The notes: generated from the letters alone by a model not told the origin. 46,774 nt of DNA from CAYJLB01 sp964370845 (GCA_964370845.1 CAYJLB010000012.1:1-46774), one strand, 5' to 3'. Positions 1 through 8,614 are shown, counted from the first letter of the stretch. Translations and numbers: made by a program.

Positions 1-66
1 AGGGACGATAGTGACGATAATTCTACTGCTATAATTATTGACCCTTTTGACCCTGGTGGTAAGTAA
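1..66 (+). CDS. 3' end of an unidentified gene (partial)
   Basis: An open frame enters from the left edge and stops with TAA at 64-66, giving about 21 residues rich in Asp and Ser that end in DPFDPGGK. The start lies outside the window. It precedes a small gene and a serine recombinase on the same strand, so it is probably cargo of the same mobile element. No function can be read from such a short tail. Confidence 0.45.
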   Translation, partial: RDDSDDNSTAIIIDPFDPGGK

Positions 67-182
67 CAATCGAAGAAAGCAAAATTCGCTATGTAGAATC
101 AAGTAAATAATTTCTAAAAATTCTATCATAAATTGCAACTGAAAAAAATATAATTTTATTATAAATAAAAAGGGGAGATTGA

Positions 183-335
183 ATGGATAAAATAAAAGTA
201 GAAAACAGTTTTAAAAACGTGGATAGTCAAGAGAATTCTAAAGCTTTAAAAGAAATAATTACTGAAAAATGTGAAAAATTATTGAATTCATTTATAAGTA
301 ATCCTTTAACAACAACTGAAGAAAAACAAGAATAA
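183..335 (+). CDS. Small 50-residue protein next to the recombinase
   Basis: ATG at 183 follows a good ribosome binding site (AGGGGAG, about 6 nt upstream), and the frame runs 50 codons to TAA at 333. The product begins MDKIKVENSF, is charged and predicted helical in the middle (KALKEIITEKCEKLL) and ends in a short polar tail. It has no membrane segment and no recognised domain. It lies 105 bp upstream of the large serine recombinase, in the same direction. Small charged proteins encoded beside such recombinases sometimes act as recombination directionality factors (SprB of SPbeta is of similar size). That role is inference here; it may simply be an element accessory protein. Confidence 0.6.
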   Translation: MDKIKVENSFKNVDSQENSKALKEIITEKCEKLLNSFISNPLTTTEEKQE

Positions 336-440
336 AATTCTTGCTCTTTTGGGTGCAAATGTGTTATACTTAAAGGGTAATTTATACCAAGTATAATTTT
401 TGTACTCTCTTAATGTGAAAAAAATTGGAGGGACAAACTT

Positions 441-2009
441 ATGGTTGGAATTTATGTTCGTTTGTCTGACGAGGACACGAATAAAAAGAATGTAACTGAT
501 GAAAGTGAAAGTATTCAAAATCAAAAATTAATGCTTAGAGATTATTGCGTAGAGCGTGGCTGGGAAATCTATGACCTTTATGTTGATGAAGATTACAGCG
601 GTACAAATTTTAATAGACCTGACTTTCAAAGGCTTTTAAAAGACTGTGAAAATGGGAAAATTAAGACTGTGCTTTGTAAATCACAATCAAGATTTTCAAG
701 GGATATGTCCGTTATCGAAACATATTTGCACGATAAATTCCCTGAGTGGGGAGTTCGTTTTGTAAGCATTATCGACAGGGCGGATACAAAAGATGTTTCC
801 AACAAAAAAGCAAGGCAAATTAATGGTTTAATCAACGAATGGTATTGTGAGGAAGTTTCCGACAACGTTAGAAAGGTTTTGCAAAATAAACGTCAAAATG
901 GGCAGTTTACTGGCTCATTTGCTCCTTATGGATATTTAGTTGACCCTGAAAACAAAAATCATTTAATTATTGATGAAAATGTTGCTCCTGTTGTGAAAAA
1001 TGTTTATGAATGGTATTTACAAGGACAAGGTTATCGAAAAATTGTAATAAAACTCAATGAGCTTGGTATTCCAAATCCGTCGGCTTATAAAAAGCAACAA
1101 AACTCAAATTATGTGAATAAAAAAGCAGATGAGAGCCCATCGAAAAGTTTGTGGACGCATACAACTATTTACAGTATGATTAGAAATGAAGTTTACACAG
1201 GATCTCTGGTTCAAGGAAAATCTCACAGCGTTAGTTACAAAAACAAAAAGCGTAAAAGAGTAGACAAAGAGGATTGGATTAGAGTTAGAGATTGTCACGA
1301 AGCTATTATTGATGAAAAAACTTATTTCGAGGTGCAAAAAAGACTGAAAAGTAAACTTAGAGTGGGTGGAAAATCAGGCGAACTTTCTCCACTTTCGGGA
1401 AAAGTAAAATGTGCTCATTGTGGACGACCTATGAAGCGAAATATTTACTACAATAAAAAGAGGACGATTACATATTACTCCCTCGTTTGTGCAACTTATA
1501 AAATTGGAGCAATGAATTGTTCAAATAAATCTTCTATATCAGGGAAAATAATCGAGAAAACTATTGTAGATGAAATCAATGCTCTCATTAAAAATTATTG
1601 CGACTTTGACGTAATTAAAATCAAAAATACTTATCAAGAAAAAATCAATTCTTTGAAATCTTTCATTTTTCAAAACGAAGAAGAAATAAAAACTATTCAA
1701 AATAAAATGCTTTCTTTATATGAGGACAAGCTTGAAAATTTACTTTCTAAAGAGAATTATTTATTGTTTAATCAAAAATATGAAAGTGAGATTTTAGAGC
1801 TAAATATTAAAAATGAAAAGTTAAAAATGCAATTAAAAGAGATAAATTCCAAAACACAAGATGTAGAAAATAGGCAAGAAATTTTCGAGAAATATTTGGA
1901 TTTTGACACCCTAAATCGAGAGATTGTGGAGGAGTTTATCGACTCAGTTGAAGTGTATGAAAAAAGTGGCTCAAACCCGCATCAAATCAAGATAAATTGG
2001 AACTTTTAG
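441..2009 (+). CDS. Large serine recombinase (site-specific integrase/excisionase)
   Basis: This 522-residue protein would catalyse integration and excision of a mobile element through a phosphoserine intermediate. The N-terminal resolvase domain (about residues 1-150) starts VGIYVRLSDED, where Ser9 in YVRLS is the expected nucleophile and the SQSRFSRD segment carries the active-site arginines. A 'recombinase' DNA-binding domain follows (about 160-300). Next is a zinc ribbon beginning CAHCGRPM at Cys324/Cys327 and continuing to the VCATYKIGAMNCS segment. A long coiled coil (about 385-490) precedes the C-terminus. GGAGGG sits 8 nt before the ATG. Upstream, TATAAT (392-397) is a possible -10, and the 8-bp inverted repeat TTATACTT/AAGTATAA (364-371/389-396) may be an operator. 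The stop codon is 1 nt from the truncated cwlD frame, which places the recombinase at the very edge of its element, as is usual for this family. Confidence 0.95.
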   Translation: MVGIYVRLSDEDTNKKNVTDESESIQNQKLMLRDYCVERGWEIYDLYVDEDYSGTNFNRPDFQRLLKDCENGKIKTVLCKSQSRFSRDMSVIETYLHDKFPEWGVRFVSIIDRADTKDVSNKKARQINGLINEWYCEEVSDNVRKVLQNKRQNGQFTGSFAPYGYLVDPENKNHLIIDENVAPVVKNVYEWYLQGQGYRKIVIKLNELGIPNPSAYKKQQNSNYVNKKADESPSKSLWTHTTIYSMIRNEVYTGSLVQGKSHSVSYKNKKRKRVDKEDWIRVRDCHEAIIDEKTYFEVQKRLKSKLRVGGKSGELSPLSGKVKCAHCGRPMKRNIYYNKKRTITYYSLVCATYKIGAMNCSNKSSISGKIIEKTIVDEINALIKNYCDFDVIKIKNTYQEKINSLKSFIFQNEEEIKTIQNKMLSLYEDKLENLLSKENYLLFNQKYESEILELNIKNEKLKMQLKEINSKTQDVENRQEIFEKYLDFDTLNREIVEEFIDSVEVYEKSGSNPHQIKINWNF

Positions 2010-2010
2010 A

Positions 2011-2616
2011 GTGCGAAAAAAGACGTTGATTAAGACATATGCACCCCACGGTGGAATTGACACTGGTTCAACTTCGGTTACAGGTTCTTTTGAAAAAGAT
2101 ATTAACCTTGATATTGTTTTAAAATTAAACGATATGCTGAAGATTTTCGGATTTAACACAGAATTAACTAGGGAAACCGACAAATCTATTCATGATTCAG
2201 GTGTTACAGGAATTAAAAATCAGAAAATTTCCGATATGGATAATAGGTTGGAACTAATAAATAGTTTCGATAATTCAATTTTTATTTCAATACATCAAAA
2301 TGAGTTTACCGAAGAAAAATATAGTGGTGCGCAGATGTTTTATTCCCTAGCAAACCCGTTAAATGAGCGACTTGCAGCTATTATGCAAGAAGCATTTGTA
2401 AGTCAATTGCAACCCGAAAATACTCGTGAAACAAAACTAACTGAAAGTGAGATTTTCCTTACTTATAATGCAAAAAATCCGTCGCTAATGGTGGAATGTG
2501 GCTTCCTTTCAAATAATGCAGAAGCACTACTTTTAGATGATGAATATTACCGAAGCAAAGTTGCTTTTACAGTGTTTTGCGGTATAGAATCTTTTGTTGA
2601 AGAAGAAATTATATGA
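2011..2616 (+). CDS. cwlD: Truncated CwlD N-acetylmuramoyl-L-alanine amidase (3' part of a split gene)
   Basis: This is an Amidase_3 zinc amidase of the CwlD type, which removes side peptides from spore cortex muramic acid on the way to muramic delta-lactam. The zinc and catalytic residues are present: His13 in PHGG, Glu28 in EKDINLD, His95 in FISIHQN and Glu162 in VECGFLSN. CwlD-like signatures include KYSGAQMFYS and LQPEN. The front is wrong, however: there is no signal peptide or membrane anchor, and the family motif DAGHGG reads YAPHGG. The only starts are non-ATG codons such as GTG 2011, with no ribosome binding site, 1 nt after the recombinase stop. The simplest reading is that the upstream element integrated within the DAGHGG codons and displaced the 5' part of the gene. 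As it stands the product would be cytoplasmic or not made. Confidence 0.85.
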   Translation: MRKKTLIKTYAPHGGIDTGSTSVTGSFEKDINLDIVLKLNDMLKIFGFNTELTRETDKSIHDSGVTGIKNQKISDMDNRLELINSFDNSIFISIHQNEFTEEKYSGAQMFYSLANPLNERLAAIMQEAFVSQLQPENTRETKLTESEIFLTYNAKNPSLMVECGFLSNNAEALLLDDEYYRSKVAFTVFCGIESFVEEEII

Positions 2617-2680
2617 AATTATTAATAAATGAAATATATTAACAACTAAACAGAGTTAATTTATTAGATTGGACGTTAAA

Positions 2681-4045
2681 ATGGCAAGATTAAAAAGTGT
2701 TTATATTTGTAGCGAATGTGGCTTTGAAAGTCCGAAATGGAACGGGAAATGTTCCTCTTGCGGTGCTTGGAACACATTTGTTGAGGAAGTTATTGACAGT
2801 AAACCTGCTGGAAAAATTGGAGGAACAAAAAGCTCCGTCAGCTATGAAAATAGTGTAGTAAATCTTTCTACTGTGGATATTTTGCACGATGAAGTCCGCT
2901 TCAAAACAGGACTTTCTGAACTAGATAGAGTTCTTGGTGGAGGAATTGTTAAGGGTAGTTTAGTTCTTCTTACAGGTGAGCCTGGGATTGGGAAATCTAC
3001 GATTTTATTGCAAATTTGCCAATTTTTAGGTGAAAATTATTCTATACTTTATGTATCGGGGGAAGAATCGGCTAGACAGATAAAACTAAGGGCGCAAAGG
3101 CTTAAGGTGGACACAAATAATTTGTATTTGCTAACTAAAACTGATGCAGTTGCAATATGTGAAACTGTCACAAAATTGAAGCCAGATTTTGTTATAATTG
3201 ACTCAATTCAAACGATGACAATAAGCGAACTTTCTTCAAGTGCAGGAAGTGTCACTCAAGTTCGTGAATGTACAAATCTTTTTATGAAATCTGCTAAAGA
3301 TTTGGATATTCCATATGTGATTGTTGGGCATGTTAATAAAGATGGACACATGGCTGGACCTAAAGTTATGGAGCATATTGTTGATGCTGTGCTTTATTTT
3401 GAGGGACAACGTACGTTGAATTATCGAATTTTACGGGCAGTAAAAAATCGTTTTGGCTCAACAAATGAAATTGGAATTTTTGAAATGGGGGAAAAGGGGC
3501 TTGCTCCAGTGGAAAATCCTTCCTATACTTTGCTTTCTCAACGTCCACAAAATGTTTCAGGAAGCTGTGTTGCGTGCATTATGGAGGGTTCAAGACCTAT
3601 CCTTACCGAGGTGCAATCTTTGGTTGCAAAAAGTCCATATTCTACTCCGAAAAGGACTTCCACAGGCTTTGATTACAACAGGGCAGCAATCATTATTGCA
3701 GTCCTTGAAAAACGGCTTGGTTACTTATTTTCACAGCTTGATGTTTATATAAATATTGTTGGAGGGCTATCTCTTGATGATACAGCTGGAGATTTGCCGG
3801 TGGCACTGTCCTTATATTCTTGTTTAACGGATAAAATTGTGAGTGAAAAAACTCTTGCTATAGGTGAAATTGGCTTGTTAGGCGAGCTTAGGAGTGTTGG
3901 AAATATGACACAGCGAATTAAGGAAGCGCAAAGGCTTGGTTTTGAAAAAGTGATAATTCCTTATGGTGACGATGTGCAAATTAAAGATTATGATATAAAA
4001 ATCGTTCAGGTGAAATCCCTTAAAGAGGCATTTTTGCACATTTAG
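2681..4045 (+). CDS. radA: DNA repair protein RadA (Sms)
   Basis: RadA is a RecA-related, DnaB-like ATPase that promotes branch migration of recombination intermediates and fork repair. The 454-residue product has the full family layout: an N-terminal four-cysteine zinc finger (Cys10, Cys13, Cys24, Cys27), Walker A GEPGIGKST near residue 98, the diagnostic KNRFG motif near 253, and a C-terminal Lon-protease-like domain (GGLSLDDTAGDLPVALSL). The start at 2681 (MARLKSVYIC) matches the family. A TTG 12 nt upstream is in frame but would add an atypical MDVK. It reads in the same direction as the split cwlD, 64 bp downstream, so its expression may depend on that region or on an unseen promoter. 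Confidence 0.97.
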   Translation: MARLKSVYICSECGFESPKWNGKCSSCGAWNTFVEEVIDSKPAGKIGGTKSSVSYENSVVNLSTVDILHDEVRFKTGLSELDRVLGGGIVKGSLVLLTGEPGIGKSTILLQICQFLGENYSILYVSGEESARQIKLRAQRLKVDTNNLYLLTKTDAVAICETVTKLKPDFVIIDSIQTMTISELSSSAGSVTQVRECTNLFMKSAKDLDIPYVIVGHVNKDGHMAGPKVMEHIVDAVLYFEGQRTLNYRILRAVKNRFGSTNEIGIFEMGEKGLAPVENPSYTLLSQRPQNVSGSCVACIMEGSRPILTEVQSLVAKSPYSTPKRTSTGFDYNRAAIIIAVLEKRLGYLFSQLDVYINIVGGLSLDDTAGDLPVALSLYSCLTDKIVSEKTLAIGEIGLLGELRSVGNMTQRIKEAQRLGFEKVIIPYGDDVQIKDYDIKIVQVKSLKEAFLHI

Positions 4046-4081
4046 CATATAATATTATATATTTTTGAAATGAGGGATTAT

Positions 4082-4294
4082 ATGAATTTGCAAAATGGAA
4101 ATATTAAGTTGAAGGAAATTCTCGCAAATAAAAGTGCAAAACAGATTATTTTCGAAGAATTCCCGCAATATAAGGGAAGTCCGCTACTTTTAATGGGACA
4201 AAACCTTACTTTAAAGCAAGTTTTAGCTATGAATAAAGGGAAAGTTTCTAAGGAAAAAGTTGATAAAATTTTAGAACGATTGAACAAAGTTTAA
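4082..4294 (+). CDS. Small conserved-looking protein of unknown function
   Basis: This 70-residue protein begins MNLQNGNIKLKEIL and ends KILERLNKV. ATG 4082 is preferred because GAGGGA lies 6 nt before it; an upstream in-frame ATG at 4070 overlaps that ribosome binding site. It is predicted mostly helical, with no membrane segment, cysteine cluster or motif I recognise. It follows radA by 36 bp and is closed by a strong hairpin at 4308-4337, so it probably shares the radA transcript. Confidence 0.7.
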   Translation: MNLQNGNIKLKEILANKSAKQIIFEEFPQYKGSPLLLMGQNLTLKQVLAMNKGKVSKEKVDKILERLNKV

Positions 4295-4307
4295 AAACAT
4301 ATTTTGT

Positions 4308-4337
4308 AAAATTGCACAAAAACCATTGTGCAATTTT
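4308..4337 (+). terminator. Hairpin terminator after the radA unit
   Basis: A 12-bp perfect stem (AAAATTGCACAA / TTGTGCAATTTT) with a 6-nt loop ends in a short T run. It lies between the small gene and dtd. Confidence 0.7.
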
Positions 4338-4378
4338 ATAATTTAAATATAGGACAAGTTAAAAAATGTGAGGTTGAA

Positions 4379-4813
4379 ATGAGAGTTGTTTTACAAAGAG
4401 TTTTAGAGGCAAATGTTTCTGTTGAAGGAGAAATTGTTGGAAAAGTTGGACATGGTTTGTTGATTTTTCTTGGAGTTGGCGCAGAAGACACAAAGGCTGA
4501 ATGTGAGCGTTTAAGCGAAAAAATTGTGAATTTGAGAATTTTTTCAGATGAAAATGACAAAATAAATTTATCTTTAAAAGATGTAAATGGTGGAGCTTTG
4601 GTGGTTTCCCAATTTACATTATATGCTGATTGTCGCAAGGGAAATCGCCCTAATTTTACGATGGCTGCAAAACCCGACCACGCAAATGAACTTTATGAAT
4701 ATTTTATTAATTTATTAAAAGAAAAAAATATCCCTACCGAAGCAGGAATATTTGGTGCAGATATGAATATTTCATTAGTTAATAATGGACCTTTTACAAT
4801 TGTTTTGGAATAA
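4379..4813 (+). CDS. dtd: D-aminoacyl-tRNA deacylase
   Basis: Dtd hydrolyses D-aminoacyl-tRNAs and glycyl-tRNA(Ala), protecting translation from wrong-handed amino acids. The 144-residue length is normal. Family signatures are intact: MRVVLQRV at the start, GLLIFLGV, the active-site segment SQFTLYADCRKGNRP, and the C-terminal GADM...NNGPFTI, which carries the cross-subunit cis-Pro and Asn-Gly-Pro-Thr elements. ATG 4379 is chosen over an in-frame ATG at 4328 because it matches the family N-terminus and has GAGG 6 nt upstream, while the earlier ATG lies inside the terminator hairpin. Confidence 0.96.
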   Translation: MRVVLQRVLEANVSVEGEIVGKVGHGLLIFLGVGAEDTKAECERLSEKIVNLRIFSDENDKINLSLKDVNGGALVVSQFTLYADCRKGNRPNFTMAAKPDHANELYEYFINLLKEKNIPTEAGIFGADMNISLVNNGPFTIVLE

Positions 4814-4818
4814 TTAGG

Positions 4819-5607
4819 TTAAAATTTGAACAACCAAAGGCTTACCGCCATTAAGAACATGCCTAAAGCAAGGCCGTAAATGCTGGATTTGTCTTTGCCA
4901 AATTCTCTGGCTGAGGGCAATAATTCATCAAAAGAAATGAAGACCATTATCCCTGAAATTACTGCAAAAAGTATTCCATTTATCAAATCATTCATTATTG
5001 GAGCAAGAATTAAATATCCTAAAATTGCCCCTAAAGGCTCGGTAACTCCCGATAAAAAGGAATAGAAAAATGCTTTTTTCTTGCTATTTGTAGCATAATA
5101 AATGGGCATTGAAACGGAAATTCCTTCGGGAATATTATGTATTGCGATTGCAACTACCACGGGAAGTGCGAGGAGTGGGTCATTTAGTGCGGACACGAAA
5201 GTTGCAAGCCCTTCGGGGAAGTTGTGGACAGCAATAGCTATGGCTGAAACTACACCAGTTCGGAATAATTTGTCTTCATTATAATTACTATTTGTTGACA
5301 ATTGTGACAAGGATTTTTCGTCAGGTATTACTTTGTTAATAAGCAACATTATTGCCATTCCGAGGAAAAAAGACGTAAATGTAATTATTGTTGCAATGTT
5401 TTCATTGTACAAATTAACTATATAATCTTGTGCTAAAGGCATCAATTCCATAAAGGAAACATATATCATTACACCAGCAGAAAGTCCTAAGCAGACTGAA
5501 AGAAAATTTGTATTTTTTTTCTTTACAAAAAAAGCTATTCCGCTACCTAGTGTTGTAGACAAACCAGCAATTGTGGTTAGTAAAAATGCTATTAAAACGT
5601 TGTTCAT
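4819..5607 (-). CDS. zupT: ZIP-family divalent metal transporter (ZupT-like)
   Basis: This 262-residue integral membrane protein of the ZIP family takes up zinc and possibly iron or manganese. About eight hydrophobic segments are visible. The two metal-site helices carry the diagnostic HNFPEGLATF (about residue 128) and HNIPEGISVS (about 160) motifs, as in E. coli ZupT. AGGAGGG stands just before the ATG at 5607. It is convergent with dtd and only 5 bp separate their ends. Its promoter must lie in 5608-5860, shared with the divergent msrAB gene. No obvious metal-regulator operator was recognised. Confidence 0.92.
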   Translation of the reverse strand: MNNVLIAFLLTTIAGLSTTLGSGIAFFVKKKNTNFLSVCLGLSAGVMIYVSFMELMPLAQDYIVNLYNENIATIITFTSFFLGMAIMLLINKVIPDEKSLSQLSTNSNYNEDKLFRTGVVSAIAIAVHNFPEGLATFVSALNDPLLALPVVVAIAIHNIPEGISVSMPIYYATNSKKKAFFYSFLSGVTEPLGAILGYLILAPIMNDLINGILFAVISGIMVFISFDELLPSAREFGKDKSSIYGLALGMFLMAVSLWLFKF

Positions 5608-5782
5608 AAACCCTCCTAATAAAATTAGTTTTTCTTTACTATTTTATGAGGAGAGAAATTTTTATGTTACTACTTTTCGAAAAGTATCAAATTATCACAT
5701 AACTAACAAATATTTTATATATTTATCACTTGTTTTATAGCAAAATCACATATTTTATTAAAATGTTCAGTCATTTCTCATA

Positions 5783-5811
5783 TAGACTTTTTTAGTATAT
5801 TATTGTATAAT
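5783..5811 (+). promoter_or_regulatory. Candidate sigma-A promoter of msrAB
   Basis: TAGACT (5783-5788), a 17-nt spacer and a perfect TATAAT (5806-5811) lie 53 bp before the msrAB start. The -35 is only a 4/6 match. Confidence 0.5.
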
Positions 5812-5863
5812 TAATACATAAGAAATCAACCAACTTGCTGACTCATTGAAAGGTTGAGATGTT

Positions 5864-7018
5864 ATGGAAAAAAACAAAGTTAAGAAAATATTGGCGATTG
5901 TACTTAGTGTAGTCCTGGTGGTTGCACTTGTTGTATATTTTTCTCCGCAAAGAAAAGAGGTTGAAATTATGAATAATGTTGAAAAAGAAGAAGTTTTAGC
6001 AGTTTCCAATAGTAATTTGGATATCGAACAGCTTATAGCTGATAAGGATTTGTCAACTATTTACCTTGCAGGGGGCTGTTTTTGGGGAGTTGAGGAGTAT
6101 ATGTCCAGAATTGCGGGCGTTTATGACGCAACTTCAGGGTATGCAAACGGAAATACTGAAAATCCTACCTACCAAAATGTCCTTTATGACAACACAGGAC
6201 ATGCGGAAACTGTGCGTGTAATTTATGATAGTGGGCAAGTTTCGTTGAGGGAATTGCTAGATAAATTCTTCTTAGTTGTAGACCCAACTTCAGTAAATCG
6301 ACAAGGTAATGATGTTGGAACCCAATACCGCTCAGGTGTTTTCTATAAAGAAACTGCTGATTTGGAGATAATTCAAGGTAAAATTGATGAATTACAAGCT
6401 GAAAATTTTGAAGAAGTAGTTGTTGAAGTTGAACCAATTGAAAATTTTTATACTGCTGAAGACTACCATCAAGATTATTTGAAGAAAAATCCAAATGGAT
6501 ATTGTCACATAGATTTGATGAAAGCTGTTGACCCAAATGAGTTGATTGACCCGAATGATTACTCAGTTCCTGAAAGGGATTTAGAGGAATTTTTAAACCC
6601 AATGCAAATTGCAATTACTCAAAATAATGCAACAGAACCAGCATTCAACAACGAGTACAATAGTAATAAAGATATTGGAATTTATGTGGATATTGTTACA
6701 GGTGAACCACTTTTTTCTTCCACAGATAAATACGAATCGGGTTGTGGCTGGCCTAGTTTTACCAAGCCAATTGCAAGCGAGGTAGTTACTGAACATGAAG
6801 ATAATAGCTATAATATGGAGCGGACTGAGATTAGAAGCCGTGCCGGAGATAGTCATTTAGGTCACGTTTTTAATGATGGACCAGAGGAAGAAGGCGGGCT
6901 TAGATATTGTATAAATAGTGGCTCTTTGAGGTTTATACCATATGAAAAAATGACTGAAGAAGGATATGGTTATTTAAAACATTTAATCGAAAGTGAAGTA
7001 AATTTAATTTCTGAATAA
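5864..7018 (+). CDS. msrAB: Fused methionine sulfoxide reductase MsrA-MsrB, membrane anchored
   Basis: This fusion enzyme repairs both S- and R-methionine sulfoxide. An uncleaved signal-anchor (about residues 7-27, after MEKNKVKK) indicates that the catalytic domains lie outside the membrane. MsrA occupies about residues 64-230, with catalytic Cys72 in AGGCFWG, GHAETVRV and the conserved NGYCHID near its end. MsrB follows (about 270-375) with ESGCGWPSF, SRAGDSHLGHVF and the catalytic cysteine in RYCINSGSLRFIP. The MsrB half lacks the two CxxC zinc pairs found in some homologues. The 384-residue length fits an MsrAB fusion with an N-terminal anchor. It is a single-gene transcript ended by the hairpin at 7023-7069. 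Electron donors such as an extracellular thioredoxin are not in the window. Confidence 0.96.
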   Translation: MEKNKVKKILAIVLSVVLVVALVVYFSPQRKEVEIMNNVEKEEVLAVSNSNLDIEQLIADKDLSTIYLAGGCFWGVEEYMSRIAGVYDATSGYANGNTENPTYQNVLYDNTGHAETVRVIYDSGQVSLRELLDKFFLVVDPTSVNRQGNDVGTQYRSGVFYKETADLEIIQGKIDELQAENFEEVVVEVEPIENFYTAEDYHQDYLKKNPNGYCHIDLMKAVDPNELIDPNDYSVPERDLEEFLNPMQIAITQNNATEPAFNNEYNSNKDIGIYVDIVTGEPLFSSTDKYESGCGWPSFTKPIASEVVTEHEDNSYNMERTEIRSRAGDSHLGHVFNDGPEEEGGLRYCINSGSLRFIPYEKMTEEGYGYLKHLIESEVNLISE

Positions 7019-7022
7019 AAAT

Positions 7023-7069
7023 AAAGCTGTATAGTCGCAAATCCATTAGTGGTGCGATTATACAGCTTT
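7023..7069. terminator. Bidirectional terminator between msrAB and the antiporter operon
   Basis: A 17-bp stem (5' arm AAAGCTGTATAGTCGCA, 3' arm TGCGATTATACAGCTTT, one G-T pair) is followed by a T run on the plus strand and A/T-rich sequence on the minus strand. The two flanking genes converge on it. Confidence 0.85.
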
Positions 7070-7074
7070 TTTAT

Positions 7075-7764
7075 TTATATTTGTTTATCTTCAAAATGGA
7101 CAAATCGGAAAAAAATTATGGATAATCCGCAAAAAACTTTTCCGCCAATCAATGAATTCGCTATTAGTATGTAAATATAATTTTCTTCGGAATGATTGAA
7201 ATACGAACTCGAAACTGCAAATAATACAGCCAAAATCGCTAAAGTTAAAAATAAAATTTTTTCTATTTTTTCATATGTTGAAAAATTTATATTTTTTTCT
7301 GGCTTAATTAAATAAACACAAATCATAGCACTAGCTAGAGCAGCGCCGCCTTGAAATCCGCCTCCTGGGGAATTTGCGCCGTTATAAATTAAATAAAATC
7401 CAAATAACAAAATTAGTGGAATTACAATTGCAATATTGTTTCGAATAATGTTTGGATTAACTTTTTTGTGCTGAACATTTTCTTGATGAACTTCAATATG
7501 TTTGTCATGAAAGGAGAAATGTACTACACCGATTACACTTACTAAGAGCATTAAAGCTTCAAAAATCGTGTCAAATATTCGATAATTTAAGTAAATTGAA
7601 GTAACAGAATTTTCAATTTTTGTATCAGTTGAATAGTTATCAAGTACTGCATCGCATAAAGTATTTCCGTTTAATGATGTGGTTGAACTTGATAGAAAAA
7701 TTGCAAAAGTTGCAGCTAAAAAAATAAAGAAAATTCCTATTAATCGCAAATTTTTTATATTCAC
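7075..7764 (-). CDS. Mrp/Mbh antiporter subunit, MbhE-MnhB fusion
   Basis: This 229-residue membrane protein joins two small antiporter modules. The first 85 residues carry the MbhE-type motif NYRIFDTIFEALMLLVSVIGV. The rest (about 105-225) is an MnhB/MrpB domain with the signature YNGANSPGGGFQGGAALASA. In Mrp Na+/H+ antiporters and related membrane-bound hydrogenases these subunits belong to the cation-translocating module. GTG 7764 is the likely start: it overlaps the stop of the upstream gene (GTGA) and has GAGGAGG 9 nt upstream. It is the last gene of its operon and the terminator begins 6 nt after it. MnhC and the large pumping subunits, which normally come next, are absent. Confidence 0.88.
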   Translation of the reverse strand: MNIKNLRLIGIFFIFLAATFAIFLSSSTTSLNGNTLCDAVLDNYSTDTKIENSVTSIYLNYRIFDTIFEALMLLVSVIGVVHFSFHDKHIEVHQENVQHKKVNPNIIRNNIAIVIPLILLFGFYLIYNGANSPGGGFQGGAALASAMICVYLIKPEKNINFSTYEKIEKILFLTLAILAVLFAVSSSYFNHSEENYIYILIANSLIGGKVFCGLSIIFFRFVHFEDKQI

Positions 7765-8309
7765 TTGGATTCCTCCTCACTATGCAATTCCACAAAATTA
7801 AGCTGGGTTTTATCTATGCTATTGGTCAATAATTCCCTCAAAGCAACAATATGCTCTCCTTCTTCAGAATAAAAGATATTAATTTTTCCATTTTTGTTTT
7901 CAAGAATTAGGTCGAATACGTGTTCCTTTTCGATAAGTTCAGGAGTTGTCCAACTATTTATACTATGAACTTGCAACTCTTTATCGTGGCAGTAACTGTC
8001 GATTTTTGACATAATGTTAAAATTATTTAATCTACGCCTAAAATCGCTTGTTTCTTTCTTTGAATTTGAAGTTAAAAAAATATAAAAAGATCGATATTTC
8101 TTTAAAGCTATAATATATAAAATTGTTGATAAGGAACAACCAATTATGGCTTCAGCAAGAGCAACATCGGGCGCTGAGTAAATTAAATAACAAAAAGTCG
8201 CAAATAAAGAAAGCACACCAGATGCTATGATGATGTATTTTAAATTTTTTGACAGCACTATATATAGCGCAACTACTAGAATCATTGCAAAAAATAATTG
8301 GTCAATCAT
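7761..8309 (-). CDS. MbhD/DUF4040-type antiporter subunit with a soluble tail
   Basis: The first 80 residues are three hydrophobic segments containing the MbhD (DUF4040) signature YSAPDVALAEAIIG, equivalent to part of the C-terminal region of MrpA. The remaining 100 residues are polar, with no membrane segment, and resemble a small alpha/beta cytoplasmic tail. ATG 8309 is preferred to an upstream in-frame ATG because it overlaps the mnhG stop (ATGATTGA), the usual arrangement for coupled translation. The downstream MbhE-MnhB gene overlaps its stop by 4 nt. Confidence 0.85.
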   Translation of the reverse strand: MIDQLFFAMILVVALYIVLSKNLKYIIIASGVLSLFATFCYLIYSAPDVALAEAIIGCSLSTILYIIALKKYRSFYIFLTSNSKKETSDFRRRLNNFNIMSKIDSYCHDKELQVHSINSWTTPELIEKEHVFDLILENKNGKINIFYSEEGEHIVALRELLTNSIDKTQLNFVELHSEEESK

Positions 8310-8604
8310 CTTCTTCACCCTCTTTAAGTTTATATCCTGAAAAATAAGCAGAACGAACAATGGAAGATGCTACAACTGGGTTTAAAATAAGCAAAATGAT
8401 CAATATAATCAACACTTTTAAGGTAGCAAAACTAAAGCCAAAAATGCACATTGCACCAAGAAGAATAAATATTAAGCCTATGGTGTCAACATCAGCTGAA
8501 GCCAGTATTCTAGGGTAAAAGTTGTGAAATCTATAGCTTCCAACAAGGCCGATTATAACAAAAAATGTCCCGATTGAAATTAAAATATATCCTAAAATTT
8601 CCAT
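8302..8604 (-). CDS. mnhG: Mrp/Mbh antiporter subunit G
   Basis: This 100-residue, three-helix membrane protein has the MnhG/PhaG pattern: GTFFVIIGLVGSYRFHNFYPRILASADVDTIG, where the F-PR-H/S-x-K/D-x-T-G-like region is typical, followed by a hydrophobic helix and VASSIVRSAYFSG. It is a small structural subunit of the multi-subunit cation/proton antiporter. It follows mnhF by 10 bp and overlaps the next gene by 8 bp, so the five genes form one operon. Confidence 0.88.
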   Translation of the reverse strand: MEILGYILISIGTFFVIIGLVGSYRFHNFYPRILASADVDTIGLIFILLGAMCIFGFSFATLKVLIILIILLILNPVVASSIVRSAYFSGYKLKEGEEDD

Positions 8605-8614
8605 AAATTCCCCC

